Shown here in pieces: positions 48,023 to 58,819 of a stretch of 64,000 nt of DNA (within the stretch, counting starts at the first letter, position 1; every line of letters starts with the position of its first letter). Source of the stretch: CAYQSU01 sp964420325 (GTDB lineage Bacteria; Pseudomonadota; Alphaproteobacteria; Rhodospirillales; Defluviicoccaceae); the NCBI GenBank assembly GCA_964420325.1, contig CAYQSU010000010.1:1-64000 (forward strand), in the 5' to 3' direction. Made by a program: the position numbers and the translations under genes. The notes beneath the pieces were generated by a model that was given only the letters and a program-made list of their open reading frames with translations, searched no databases and was not told the DNA's origin.

Positions 48023-48985
48023 ATGGAACGGTTCGCGCGATGGCTGGCGATCCTGGTCTTCGCACTCGGCACGCTCACTGCCGCGCCGAGCCTCGCTGCC
48101 GACATCGTGATCGGATCGGGTGACCCGGAGAGCATCCATCACCAGACGGCGCGGGCGCTGTGCCGGCTCGTCAACCGCCGGGTCGAGGGGGTACGCTGCT
48201 CGGTGCGCCCGACGTCCGGCTCCGAGTTCAATCTCGAGAACGTTCGCGGCGGTGCGCTCGACCTCGGCCTGGCGCTGTCGGACACGGTCCATCATGCCGT
48301 CAACAGGAGCGGCGCTTTCAGGTTCCAGGACACGGACTTCGCCACTCTCCGGTCGCTGTTCTCGCTGCAGGCCGAGCCCCTCGTCGTGGTCGTCGGGCCC
48401 GGCGCCCGCGTCGCCACGGTCGCCGACCTCAGGGGGCTCCGGGTGAACGTCGGCAGCCCGGGGTCCCGGCAGAGCGCCCTGATGGGTCTTGCCCTCGAGG
48501 CGGCCGGCCTCGACCGGGCCGACTTCGCACTGATCGAGGAGCTGCCGCGCTCCCAGCAGTGGCTGGCACTGTGCCACGGACGCATCGATGCCGCGGCGTT
48601 CGTCGGCGCGCATCCCGATTCGGAGCTGGAGCGGGTGGTGCAGCTCTGCGACGCGTCGGTCGCCGGACTGCCGCCGGCCATGGCCGAGACGATCATCGCC
48701 GGACGACCGGAGCTGCTCGGGCTCGAGCTGCCGGCGCACGCCTATGCGGGCCAGTACCGGCCGGTGCCGAGCATCGGTGCGCGGCTGACGGTGGTCGCCT
48801 CGCGCGACCTGGACGAAGGGATCGCGTACGCGATCGTCAAGGCGGTGTTCGTCGACCTCGACACGCTGCGAACGATGCATCCGACGCTTCGCGACCTGTC
48901 CGCCGAGACGATGCGGCGGCGGGGGCTTGCGGCGCCCCTGCACGAAGGGGCGAGACGCTTCTATGCGGAACGGGGCCTGATGTGA
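48023..48985 (+). CDS. TAXI-family TRAP substrate-binding protein (second, divergent copy)
   Basis: This 320-residue paralogue has a signal sequence and the same architecture as the first copy (ALCRLVNRRVEGVRCSVRPT, LRGLRVNVGSPGSRQSALMG, ending LHEGARRFYAERGLM). The N-terminal glycine-rich motif is altered to IVIGSGDPESIHHQTARA, so the ligand is probably different or binding is weaker. I chose ATG 48023, with GGGAGG five bases upstream, over GTG 48017. It lies 101 bases after the first copy and 70 bases before the permease. Confidence 0.88.
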   Translation: MERFARWLAILVFALGTLTAAPSLAADIVIGSGDPESIHHQTARALCRLVNRRVEGVRCSVRPTSGSEFNLENVRGGALDLGLALSDTVHHAVNRSGAFRFQDTDFATLRSLFSLQAEPLVVVVGPGARVATVADLRGLRVNVGSPGSRQSALMGLALEAAGLDRADFALIEELPRSQQWLALCHGRIDAAAFVGAHPDSELERVVQLCDASVAGLPPAMAETIIAGRPELLGLELPAHAYAGQYRPVPSIGARLTVVASRDLDEGIAYAIVKAVFVDLDTLRTMHPTLRDLSAETMRRRGLAAPLHEGARRFYAERGLM

Positions 48986-49055
48986 CCGCGGGCGGGCGCA
49001 GGCTGCCCGACTTGGCGAGGCGACGGGGGTCGGGGCATAGGCAGGGGCACGACTG

Positions 49056-51656
<2,601 letters not shown>

Positions 51657-51677
51657 ACGAGGGGTGAGGGGCTCCCG

Positions 51678-52547
51678 ATGTACAAGGATATTCTGCTGCC
51701 CGTGGATCTCGTTCACGAGAGCTCGTGGTCGAAGGCGCTCGGGGTGGCGATCGCCCGCGCCAAGGCATTCGGGGCCCGGCTCCACGTCCTCGCCGTCGTG
51801 CCCGATTACGGCTTTCCGTACGTTGCCCAGTTCTTCCCCGCCGACTACGGGGACAAGGCCCTCGCGGCCGCCGACCAGCGCCTGCACGCCTTCGTCCGCG
51901 AGCACGTGCCGGAGGAGGTCCCGGTCCAGCATGTCGTCGCCCACGGCGGCATCTATGACCAGATCCTGCGCGTCGCCGAGGACGTCGGCACCGATCTCAT
52001 CGTCATGGCGTCCCATCGCCCGGAGATGCAGGACTACCTGCTCGGATCCAACGCCGACCGGGTGGTGCGGCATGCCCCCCTGTCGGTGCTCGTCGTGCGC
52101 GGCGAACCGCGTCCGGTCCTGTTCGAGAGCATTCTGGTTCCGGTCGATCTCCACCACGAGAGCTCGTGGCGGACGGCGCTACCGGTGGCGATCGAGGAGT
52201 GCCGCCTCGGCGCTTCCCGGCTGGACGTCATGACCGTGGTGCCGGCGTTCGATCTGGCGATGGTCGGACAGCTCTACCCGGAGACCTACGAAAAAAGAAC
52301 GCTCGAGCACGCCGAGAACGCCTTGCGTGCGCTCGTGCGCGAACACGTACCGGAGGAGATCGAGCCGCAGACGATCGTCGCCCGCGGCACGATCTACCAG
52401 GAGATCCTCAAGGTCGCCGAGGCCAAGAGCTGCGATCTGATCGTCATGGCCTCGCACCGGCCGGAGCTCAAGGACTTCCTCATCGGTCCCAATGCCGCCC
52501 GCGTCGTGCGCCACGCCGCCTGCTCGGTGCTGGTGGTGCGGCGCTAG
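51678..52547 (+). CDS. universal stress protein with two tandem Usp domains
   Basis: This 289-residue cytoplasmic protein consists of two Usp domains (about 1-140 and 150-289), each starting with an ILLPVDLVHESSW- or ILVPVDLHHESSW-like strand. Each domain ends in a nucleotide-loop pattern: MASHRPEMQDYLLGSNADRV and MASHRPELKDFLIGPNAARV. It lies 21 bases after the TRAP permease. In Halomonas a Usp protein (TeaD) regulates a TRAP carrier, so a regulatory role here is a reasonable inference. Confidence 0.92.
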   Translation: MYKDILLPVDLVHESSWSKALGVAIARAKAFGARLHVLAVVPDYGFPYVAQFFPADYGDKALAAADQRLHAFVREHVPEEVPVQHVVAHGGIYDQILRVAEDVGTDLIVMASHRPEMQDYLLGSNADRVVRHAPLSVLVVRGEPRPVLFESILVPVDLHHESSWRTALPVAIEECRLGASRLDVMTVVPAFDLAMVGQLYPETYEKRTLEHAENALRALVREHVPEEIEPQTIVARGTIYQEILKVAEAKSCDLIVMASHRPELKDFLIGPNAARVVRHAACSVLVVRR

Positions 52548-52559
52548 CCGGCGGCCGGC

Positions 52560-52949
52560 CTACTTAACCGTCTTCAGGTACTCGATGACGGCGGCGCGCT
52601 CGTCTTCCTTGGGCAGCTTGAAGGTCATGGCGGTGGTCTTGTTGGCGGTGTGGGTTTCCACGAAGGCCTTGGGATCGGCGAGGTACTCGTCGAGCAGCTT
52701 GTCGTCCCACACGAACTCGGCGCCCACCAGCCCCTTGTAGCGCTTGAAGTCGGTCGAGCCGGCCTTGTTGCCGAAGACGCCGAAGAGGGACGGCCCGGTC
52801 TTGTGCTGGCCCTGCTCGACCGTGTGGCAGGCCCTGCACTTCTTCTTGTAGACGTCCTCTCCCGCCGCAACGTCGGCGGCGAGCTCCGGCCCGCTGGCGA
52901 GGCTCGCGGCTGCAGCAAGACCGATCGCGATCAGGAACTTCGGTTTCAT
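52560..52949 (-). CDS. class I c-type cytochrome
   Basis: This 129-residue protein has a signal peptide (about 1-25), a single haem site CRACH (38-42) and a likely axial methionine at 108 (TTAMTFKLP). The fold resembles cytochrome c2 or c552: GPSLFGVFGNKAG and LDEYLADPKAFV are typical. It would carry electrons in the periplasm; the partner is unknown. The ATG at 52949 follows GGGAGAAGG. It converges with the Usp gene, 12 bases away, and lies 111 bases downstream of the His-rich gene. Confidence 0.93.
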   Translation of the reverse strand: MKPKFLIAIGLAAAASLASGPELAADVAAGEDVYKKKCRACHTVEQGQHKTGPSLFGVFGNKAGSTDFKRYKGLVGAEFVWDDKLLDEYLADPKAFVETHTANKTTAMTFKLPKEDERAAVIEYLKTVK

Positions 52950-53060
52950 GGCCACCTTCTCCCGTGAGTGACGTGGTTGAGTTCTCTGTGCAGGTGCACA
53001 ATAACCGCCAGGCAACCAATCTGCAATATCGGGTTGGCCCGATCCCATGCCGCCTGGCGC

Positions 53061-53327
53061 TCAACCGTGGTCGTGGAGGTGCGGCTCCAGGGCTTCAGGC
53101 GGGTGCCGGTGATCGTGGGGTTTCTGGTCGTGCTTGTCGTGGTCGTGCTGATGGCTGTGCTCGCCCTCCGCGTGCTGGTGCGGATGGGCGTGCTGGTGCG
53201 CATGCGGATGGAAATGGCTGTGCGTATGCTCGTGGCTGTGGACCACCTCGCCGTGCCGATGTTCGTGCCGGTGCGTATGGCTGTGCGGGTGCTCGTGGAC
53301 ATGCTTGTGCTCGTGGTGACCGCGCAT
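53061..53327 (-). CDS. histidine-rich small protein, probable metal binder
   Basis: This 88-residue protein has 35 histidines (40%), mostly alternating with Glu, Ser, Pro or Ala (for example HVHEHPHSHTHRHEHRHG). There is no signal peptide, cysteine or membrane helix. Such sequences bind Ni, Zn, Cu or Co; Hpn-like storage proteins and the His-rich tails of metallochaperones are known examples, but I see no orthologue. The ATG at 53327 is preceded by GAGGAGATC, a good ribosome binding site, which argues for a real gene. The opposite strand gives a spurious Val/Met-rich frame. It may be cotranscribed with the cytochrome c gene. Confidence 0.7.
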   Translation of the reverse strand: MRGHHEHKHVHEHPHSHTHRHEHRHGEVVHSHEHTHSHFHPHAHQHAHPHQHAEGEHSHQHDHDKHDQKPHDHRHPPEALEPHLHDHG

Positions 53328-53490
53328 CACCGATCTCCTCGCCGCAGGTGAACAACGCCTCCGACGCCGTGGACCTGGCGGCACCAAGACCGTTGCCGAT
53401 GGCGCGGACTTCTGCCAAACCAGCGCGGGCGCAAGGGCGTCCTTGCCGCCTTGAGCTTCGAATCATAACGCGCGATCGGGCTCGCCGCCA

Positions 53491-55131
53491 ATGTCCCATT
53501 CCTATCTGGCCGACGTCTTGATCATCCTCGTCGCGGCGGTGGCCTGCGTGCCGCTGTGCGAGCGCGTGCGCCTCGGCCCGGTGCTCGGCTACCTGATCGC
53601 GGGCGTCCTGATCGGCCCGGGGGGCTTCGCCCTGATCGCTAACCTCGACGCCACCCGTGCGCTCGGCGAGCTCGGCGTCGTCTTTCTGCTGTTCACCATT
53701 GGCCTCGAGTTTACGCCCGAGCGGCTCAAGCTGATTCGGCCGCGGGTTTACGGACTGGGCGTGCTGCAGATCCTTCTTACCGCGGTGGCGATCGCGGCGG
53801 TTGCCCGCTTTGCTGCCTTCGACTGGCCGCAGGCGGTGATCATGGGTGGCGCGCTTGCGCTGTCGTCGACGGCGATCGTTTTGCCGGTGTTGGCCGGGCT
53901 AGGCGCCCTCAACTCCAGGCTGGGGCGCATGGCGGTCGCCGTTCTGCTGCTGCAGGACCTCGCCGTCGGCCCGCTCCTGGTGTTGGTCGAGACGCTCGGG
54001 CGCGGTGGTGGCCCGCTCGCCCAGTCGCTGCTGCTGGCTGTCGTCAAGGCCGGCGCCGCGATCATCGTCATCACCGTGATTGGCCGCCGGGTGCTGCAGC
54101 CGGTATTCCGCGCCGTGGCCGGAGCCAAGAGCCCCGAGGTGTTCGTCGGCATGGCGCTCCTCGCCGCGCTCGGCACCGCATGGGGCACCGAGCAGGCCGG
54201 CCTATCGATGGCGTTTGGCGGTTTCCTCGCCGGCATGCTCCTGGGCGAGACGGAGTTCCGCCACCAGGTGGCGGCCGACGTGGAGCCGTTTCGCGGCCTT
54301 CTCCTCGGCCTCTTCTTCATGGCCGTCGGCATGACCGTGGACGTCGATCTCGTCGTCGACAGCCTGGGCTGGGTCGCGCTGCTCGCTGTCGGCCTGATGG
54401 CCGGCAAGGCGCTGGTCCTGGTCGCCCTCGGCACCGCCTTCGGCATGAAGGCGGGCGACGCTTGGCGGCTCGGCGGGCTGCTGTCCCAGGGCGGCGAGTT
54501 TGCCTTCATCGCCTTTGTGGCGGCCGCCGCGACCGGGCTCATCGAGGCCCCGGTGGCGCGTCTCCTGATCGCCGTCGTCGCCGTCACGATGTTCGCGACG
54601 CCGCTTGCCGCCGTTGCCGCCCGTTGGCTGGCCGGCCGCCTAAGGCAACGATCCGGGGTTCCGAAGGCCGACGAGCTCGGCGAGGCGCTCGACCTGCGCG
54701 ACCATGTCATCATCGTCGGTTTCGGCGAGATCGGCCGGATCGTCGCGCGGATGCTGAAGGCCTATGGCCTCTCCTATGTTGTCATCGACACGACGCCGGA
54801 GCGCATCCGTCAGGGACGGAGCGAGGCCGAGCCGGTGTTCTTCGGCGATGCCACCCGGCCCGAGGTGCTGCGCGGTGTCCGCGCGGAGGCGGCGCTGGCG
54901 GTGGTGGTGACCACCGTCAGGCCCGGCGTCGCCGAAGGGCTCGCGGCCCTCCGCCGCCATGCCTTTCCAGACCTCCGGATTCTTGTCCGCGGCGGTGGCG
55001 AGCAGGCGATTGTTGAGCTCCGCCGAGCCGGGTTGACGCCGGTCGGTCAGGAGGCGACCGAGATGGGGCTCAAGCTGACCGGCGCCGTCATCGACCTTTT
55101 GCACCCGGCGGCAATGCCCGGCGAGCGTTGA
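53491..55131 (+). CDS. CPA2-family monovalent cation:proton antiporter with TrkA-N domain
   Basis: This 546-residue membrane protein has about twelve helices, including LGYLIAGVLIGPGGF, ELGVVFLLFTIGLEFTPERL, ALALSSTAIVLPVLA and LLLQDLAVGPLLVLVE. A C-terminal RCK/TrkA-N domain has the NAD motif VIIVGFGEIGRIVARML. The arrangement is that of KefB/KefC/YbaL-type K+/H+ exchangers. The next gene is ChaC-like and degrades glutathione, so a link to glutathione-gated K+ efflux is possible but is inference. Confidence 0.92.
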   Translation: MSHSYLADVLIILVAAVACVPLCERVRLGPVLGYLIAGVLIGPGGFALIANLDATRALGELGVVFLLFTIGLEFTPERLKLIRPRVYGLGVLQILLTAVAIAAVARFAAFDWPQAVIMGGALALSSTAIVLPVLAGLGALNSRLGRMAVAVLLLQDLAVGPLLVLVETLGRGGGPLAQSLLLAVVKAGAAIIVITVIGRRVLQPVFRAVAGAKSPEVFVGMALLAALGTAWGTEQAGLSMAFGGFLAGMLLGETEFRHQVAADVEPFRGLLLGLFFMAVGMTVDVDLVVDSLGWVALLAVGLMAGKALVLVALGTAFGMKAGDAWRLGGLLSQGGEFAFIAFVAAAATGLIEAPVARLLIAVVAVTMFATPLAAVAARWLAGRLRQRSGVPKADELGEALDLRDHVIIVGFGEIGRIVARMLKAYGLSYVVIDTTPERIRQGRSEAEPVFFGDATRPEVLRGVRAEAALAVVVTTVRPGVAEGLAALRRHAFPDLRILVRGGGEQAIVELRRAGLTPVGQEATEMGLKLTGAVIDLLHPAAMPGER

Positions 55132-55163
55132 CGCCCTTCGCCGGCAGGGCCACCTTTGAGCGC

Positions 55164-55721
55164 ATGAAGGGACCCGACTTCGACTGGGTGTTCGCATACG
55201 GATCGCTGATGTGGCATCCGGGGTTCCCGCACGAGGAAAGCCGGCCGGCGCTGTTGCGCGGCTATCATCGCGCGTTCTGTATCAACTCCCACCACTACCG
55301 CGGCACGCCGGAACGGCCCGGCCTTGTCCTCGGGCTCGACCGCGGCGGTTCCTGCCGCGGCATCGCCTTCCGCGTGGCGTCCGGCGACCGGCAGGCGGTG
55401 AAGGACTACCTCGACGAGCGGGAGCTGGTGAGCTACGCCTATCGTCCGAAGGTGTTCTCCGTCGCGACGCCGCAGGGGTGCGTCAGCGCCTATGCCTACG
55501 TTGCCGACCGCTCCCACCACCAGTATGCCGGCCACCTCGGCCTTGACCGCGCCGCCGAGATCATCATGGAGGCCGAAGGCTGCGCCGGCCTCAACCGCGA
55601 CTATCTGATCAACACCGTCCGCCGCCTCGAGAAGGAGGGCTTCCGCGACGAACGGCTGCATGCCTTGCTGAAGCGGGTCGAGCACCTTACGGGCATCATC
55701 GAGGCGGGTGGCGGGATCTGA
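55164..55721 (+). CDS. ChaC-like gamma-glutamylcyclotransferase
   Basis: This protein of about 185 residues has the signature WVFAYGSLMWHPGF (YGSL binds the gamma-glutamyl group) and a likely catalytic glutamate in DERELVSYAYRP. ChaC enzymes cleave glutathione to 5-oxoproline and Cys-Gly. Two starts are possible: TTG 55128, which overlaps the antiporter stop, or ATG 55164. I prefer the ATG because the family starts shortly before YGSL. It is likely cotranscribed with the antiporter. Confidence 0.88.
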   Translation: MKGPDFDWVFAYGSLMWHPGFPHEESRPALLRGYHRAFCINSHHYRGTPERPGLVLGLDRGGSCRGIAFRVASGDRQAVKDYLDERELVSYAYRPKVFSVATPQGCVSAYAYVADRSHHQYAGHLGLDRAAEIIMEAEGCAGLNRDYLINTVRRLEKEGFRDERLHALLKRVEHLTGIIEAGGGI

Positions 55722-55874
55722 GCGAGGCGGGCAGCGGCGCGATCCGCCGCCCCGGCGGCCTGGAAGGCGGCACGGGTGTTGCTAAGGGGCGATCCCGGCG
55801 GTTAAGCTAGGCTCGACGCCGGACGCCATCGCGAGCACGGACGCGGACGACCGCCCGACGGCTGGGCCCGGCAC

Positions 55875-55885
55875 GGGGGGGGGGG
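55875..55885 (+). repeat. run of 11 G
   Basis: An uninterrupted tract of eleven G lies about 38 bases before the CDP-alcohol phosphatidyltransferase start, in the 201-base gap after the ChaC-like gene. Such tracts can slip during replication and change promoter spacing or transcript stability. It is also prone to sequencing error. Confidence 0.9.
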
Positions 55886-55922
55886 ACGTGCGGCGGCAGC
55901 TGAAGGGTAGTGCGAAAGGGCC

Positions 55923-56555
55923 ATGGCCAACCTCATCACCCTGTTTCGGTTCCTGCTGCTGTTTCTTCTGGTGGCCATGGCCTATTGGGCGCCGCCGGCA
56001 TGGCAGCAGGCCAACGCGCCGCTCCTGCTGCTGATCATCACCCTCGACGGCGTCGACGGCTATGTGGCGCGGCTTCGCGGCGAGACCTCGGTGTTCGGCT
56101 CCATCTTCGATATCGCCGTCGACCGGGTCGTCGAGAACGTGCTTTGGATCGTCCTCGGCCATCTGGGGCTGATACCGATCTGGATCGCCATCCTGTTCAT
56201 CGTCCGCGGCGGCATCGTCGATTCCATCCGCTATGCCGCGATCCGGGGCGGCGAGACCGCTTACGGCATGATGCGCTCGTCGTGGGGGCGGTTCCTCGTC
56301 GCCGGCCGCTTCATGCGCGGCTTCTACGGTGCGGTGAAGGCGGCGACCTTCGGCTGGGTGCTGTTCTTCCAGCCGTGGCCTCGGCTCTACCCGGGTCCGT
56401 GGGCGGAATGGCACGCGGCGGTGGAAACCGGGACGGTCGTGCTGGCGTCGTTGTCGGTGACCCTGTGTCTGGTGCGGGGGTTCCCCGTCGTCGCCGAGTT
56501 CGTCATCTCCCAGGGCGTGTTCCGCAGGAACCAGCCGGCGGCGGAGAGCCGCTGA
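55923..56555 (+). CDS. CDP-alcohol phosphatidyltransferase
   Basis: This 210-residue membrane enzyme has the family motif D-x2-DG-x2-AR-x8-G-x3-D-x3-D in LDGVDGYVARLRG followed by FDIAVDRV. It transfers a phosphatidyl group from CDP-diacylglycerol to an alcohol. The substrate (glycerol 3-phosphate, inositol or other) cannot be read from the sequence. Five or six helices are visible. It ends one base before the HAD-IB phosphatase start, suggesting a two-step lipid pathway. The ATG at 55923 follows AAAGGG. Confidence 0.88.
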   Translation: MANLITLFRFLLLFLLVAMAYWAPPAWQQANAPLLLLIITLDGVDGYVARLRGETSVFGSIFDIAVDRVVENVLWIVLGHLGLIPIWIAILFIVRGGIVDSIRYAAIRGGETAYGMMRSSWGRFLVAGRFMRGFYGAVKAATFGWVLFFQPWPRLYPGPWAEWHAAVETGTVVLASLSVTLCLVRGFPVVAEFVISQGVFRRNQPAAESR

Positions 56556-56556
56556 C

Positions 56557-57267
56557 GTGCCGATCGCCTTTTTCGACGTCGATGGCACGCTCCTCGACGG
56601 GCCGAGCAGCGAGGCCCTGTTCCTCTGTCACCTCGCCTCCGAGGGCGTCCTCGGTGCCCGCCAAGCGTACGAGGGTCTTGCCTTCTTCCTGCGCTGGGGC
56701 AGGCGCTTCGTTGGCGCCACGGCGAAGAAGAACAAGGCCTATCTCGCCGGCCTGGAGGTGCGCTTGGTGGCGGCGATCGCCGAAGGGTTCGTCCACGCCC
56801 GCCTCGAGCGACGCCTGCGGATGGGCGTCGTCGCCCGCATCGAAAGCCATCGCAAGGCCGGGGACCACGTCGTCCTGTTGACCGGGACGCCCGACTTCAT
56901 CGCCGAACCGCTGGCACGGCGCGTCGGCGCCGACGAATGGTGCGGGACCACGTGTGCCTGCGGGAACGGCATCTTCCTTGCGGAGCCGCCGCTCCGCCAT
57001 CCGTTCGGCGAGGACAAGGTCCGCTTCGCCGCCGAGATCTGTCGCGACCACGGCGCTTTGCTCGCGGGATGCGCGGCCTATGCCGACGCCATCGCCGACC
57101 TCGATCTGTTGCGGAGCGTGAGGCGGCCGGTGGCCGTCGATCCGGACGCGCCGTTGCGCCGGATCGCCTTCCGCGAGGGATGGGAGATCCTAGCCGACGG
57201 CCTTCTCGGCACCGAGCCGGCTCCGCGGGCGAGCGGCCATGGCCCGCGGGAGCGGACCTCTTCGTGA
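56557..57267 (+). CDS. HAD-IB family phosphatase
   Basis: This 236-residue HAD hydrolase has motif I FFDVDGTLLDG with the nucleophile Asp, motif II VVLLTGTPD, a lysine in FGEDKVRF and a weakly conserved motif III (YADAIADLDLL). Subfamily IB includes SerB and the phosphatidylglycerol-phosphate phosphatase PgpC. Because the gene follows a CDP-alcohol phosphatidyltransferase, a PgpC-like role on a phospholipid intermediate is a fair inference. The start is GTG at 56557 with GGAG upstream. Confidence 0.85.
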   Translation: MPIAFFDVDGTLLDGPSSEALFLCHLASEGVLGARQAYEGLAFFLRWGRRFVGATAKKNKAYLAGLEVRLVAAIAEGFVHARLERRLRMGVVARIESHRKAGDHVVLLTGTPDFIAEPLARRVGADEWCGTTCACGNGIFLAEPPLRHPFGEDKVRFAAEICRDHGALLAGCAAYADAIADLDLLRSVRRPVAVDPDAPLRRIAFREGWEILADGLLGTEPAPRASGHGPRERTSS

Positions 57268-57301
57268 CAGCGGGCACCTTCGCCGGGCGCCGGCTCTCGC
57301 C

Positions 57302-57631
57302 CTACTCGGCGGCCGACGGCACCGTTCCTGCGGGATCCACGCGCCGGTCGGCGGGGGCTGCCTCGGGGATCGCGAGATCGAGGGGCGTGCCGGTGGCGTG
57401 GGCGTAGAGAACGAGGTCGTTCAACAACAGGGTCTCCCTGTCGGCGCGGCGCTTGCTGCGGCGGATCGCCACCAGCCGCGTCAGGGCCTGCACGTTGAAT
57501 CCATCGCTCTTGGCCTCGGCCTTCAGCTCCTTGAGGTCCTGCCGCAGGGCGTCGACGTCGTCCAGAAGGCGCTCCATGCGCTCGGCATACGAGGTCAGCT
57601 TCGCGCCGGCGTGGGTGTTGCGACCGATCAT
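57302..57631 (-). CDS. DUF2312 (GapR-family) protein
   Basis: This 109-residue protein resembles DUF2312, whose best-known member GapR in Caulobacter binds overtwisted, A+T-rich DNA and assists replication. The pattern YAERMERLLDDVDALRQDLK, ELKAEAKSDGFNVQALTRLV and a basic segment (RRSKRRADR) fit the coiled, basic core, though it diverges from canonical GapR. Whether it is the main GapR or a paralogue cannot be told. The ATG at 57631 was chosen; the long upstream frame overlaps miaA. It is divergent from miaA by 70 bases. Confidence 0.75.
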   Translation of the reverse strand: MIGRNTHAGAKLTSYAERMERLLDDVDALRQDLKELKAEAKSDGFNVQALTRLVAIRRSKRRADRETLLLNDLVLYAHATGTPLDLAIPEAAPADRRVDPAGTVPSAAE

Positions 57632-57701
57632 CGTCTCTGTTCCCCGGCTCCCGTTGGCGGCTGCGGCCGTTGCTGCCAGACCGGGCGCCCCGAGCCAATC
57701 C

Positions 57702-58712
57702 ATGAATAGCGGGAATCGTGGGGACGGACCGCCGACCGGCGGCACCTCGTCGAGCCATGGGCCGAAGCCGGTGGGCGGCCGGGTGCTGGTGATCGCCGGA
57801 CCGACGGCGAGCGGCAAGTCGGCGCTGGCGCTGGCGATGGCCGAGGAGATCGGCGGCGTCGTCATCAATGCCGACAGCGCGCAGGTCTACCGCGAGCTTC
57901 GCGTGCTGACGGCGCGGCCGTCGGCGGCGGACGAGGCGAAGGTGCCGCATCGGCTGTTCGGGGTGCTGCCGGCGGCGGAGCGGTGCTCGGCGGGGCGCTG
58001 GCTGGCCATGGCGTCGGCCGAGATCGCGGCCGCCGGCCGCGATCGCCGCGTCCCCGTCGTCGTCGGCGGAACCGGCCTCTATCTCAGGGTGCTGACCCGC
58101 GGCCTCGCGCCGATCCCCGAGATCCCCGAAGGCGTCCGCCACGACGCCGAGGCGCTCCACGCCCGCCTGGGCGGCGTTGCCTTTCGCCAGGCGCTCGCCC
58201 GGTTGGATCCGGAGAGCGCGGCACGGCTGCCGGCCTCCGACCGGCAACGGCTGGTGCGCGCCTACGAGGTGGTCCGTGCGACGGGGCGTTCGATCGGCGA
58301 CTGGCAGCGGGCGCCACGGGCGTGCGGACAGCGCCCGGCGTTTCAGGTCCTCGCCCTTCTGCCGTCGCGCGACCGTCTCTACGCCGCGATCGACGGCCGG
58401 TTCGACGGCATGCTGGCCGCCGGAGCCGTCGCCGAGGTCCGAAGGCTCCTGGAGCTTGGCCTCGATCCGGGGCTTCCGGCGATGAAGGCAGTGGGCGTGC
58501 GCGAGCTCGCGGCCTACCTGCGGGGCGAGGTGACGCTGGCGGCGGCGGCTGGGGCGGCGAAGAAGGCATCGCGCACCTATGCGAAGCGCCAGATCACCTG
58601 GATCCGGCACCAGCTGACGGACGCCTGCGTGATCGATGAGCAATATTCGGAAAGGTTTCGAGACAGAATCCTTCCGGTCATTCGCCGGTTTCTGTTGACC
58701 CCCGGGCCGTGA
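57702..58712 (+). CDS. miaA: tRNA dimethylallyltransferase
   Basis: This 336-residue enzyme isopentenylates A37 of tRNAs reading UNN codons. VLVIAGPTASGKSALALAMA is the P-loop. NADSAQVYRELRVLTARPSA and VPVVVGGTGLYLRVLTRG are diagnostic, and RTYAKRQITWIRHQ is the conserved C-terminal motif. I chose ATG 57702; the start may be a little further downstream because the first 25 residues are low in complexity. A strong terminator lies 24 bases after the stop. Confidence 0.95.
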   Translation: MNSGNRGDGPPTGGTSSSHGPKPVGGRVLVIAGPTASGKSALALAMAEEIGGVVINADSAQVYRELRVLTARPSAADEAKVPHRLFGVLPAAERCSAGRWLAMASAEIAAAGRDRRVPVVVGGTGLYLRVLTRGLAPIPEIPEGVRHDAEALHARLGGVAFRQALARLDPESAARLPASDRQRLVRAYEVVRATGRSIGDWQRAPRACGQRPAFQVLALLPSRDRLYAAIDGRFDGMLAAGAVAEVRRLLELGLDPGLPAMKAVGVRELAAYLRGEVTLAAAAGAAKKASRTYAKRQITWIRHQLTDACVIDEQYSERFRDRILPVIRRFLLTPGP

Positions 58713-58735
58713 GCGACTAAATGGGGCTCAGGGGA

Positions 58736-58761
58736 GGCCCGGCCTTGCGCCGGGCCGTTTT
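58736..58761 (+). terminator. intrinsic terminator after miaA
   Basis: GGCCCGGC (58736-58743) pairs perfectly with GCCGGGCC (58749-58756) around a five-base loop and is followed by GTTTT. It ends miaA transcription. Since ilvB begins at 58820, the ilvB promoter should lie between this hairpin and the start, unless the hairpin acts as an attenuator. Confidence 0.8.
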
Positions 58762-58819
58762 GCAAGCCCGGTGGCTGGCTGCGCCCCGTACAGCGTCGAT
58801 TGAAAGAGAGAGCAGGATC

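Noticed and set aside
52968..53351. Plus-strand Val/Met-rich frame resembling a membrane protein
   Set aside because: It is the mirror of the histidine codons (CAC/CAT read as GTG/ATG) of the His-rich gene, so the hydrophobicity is an artefact.
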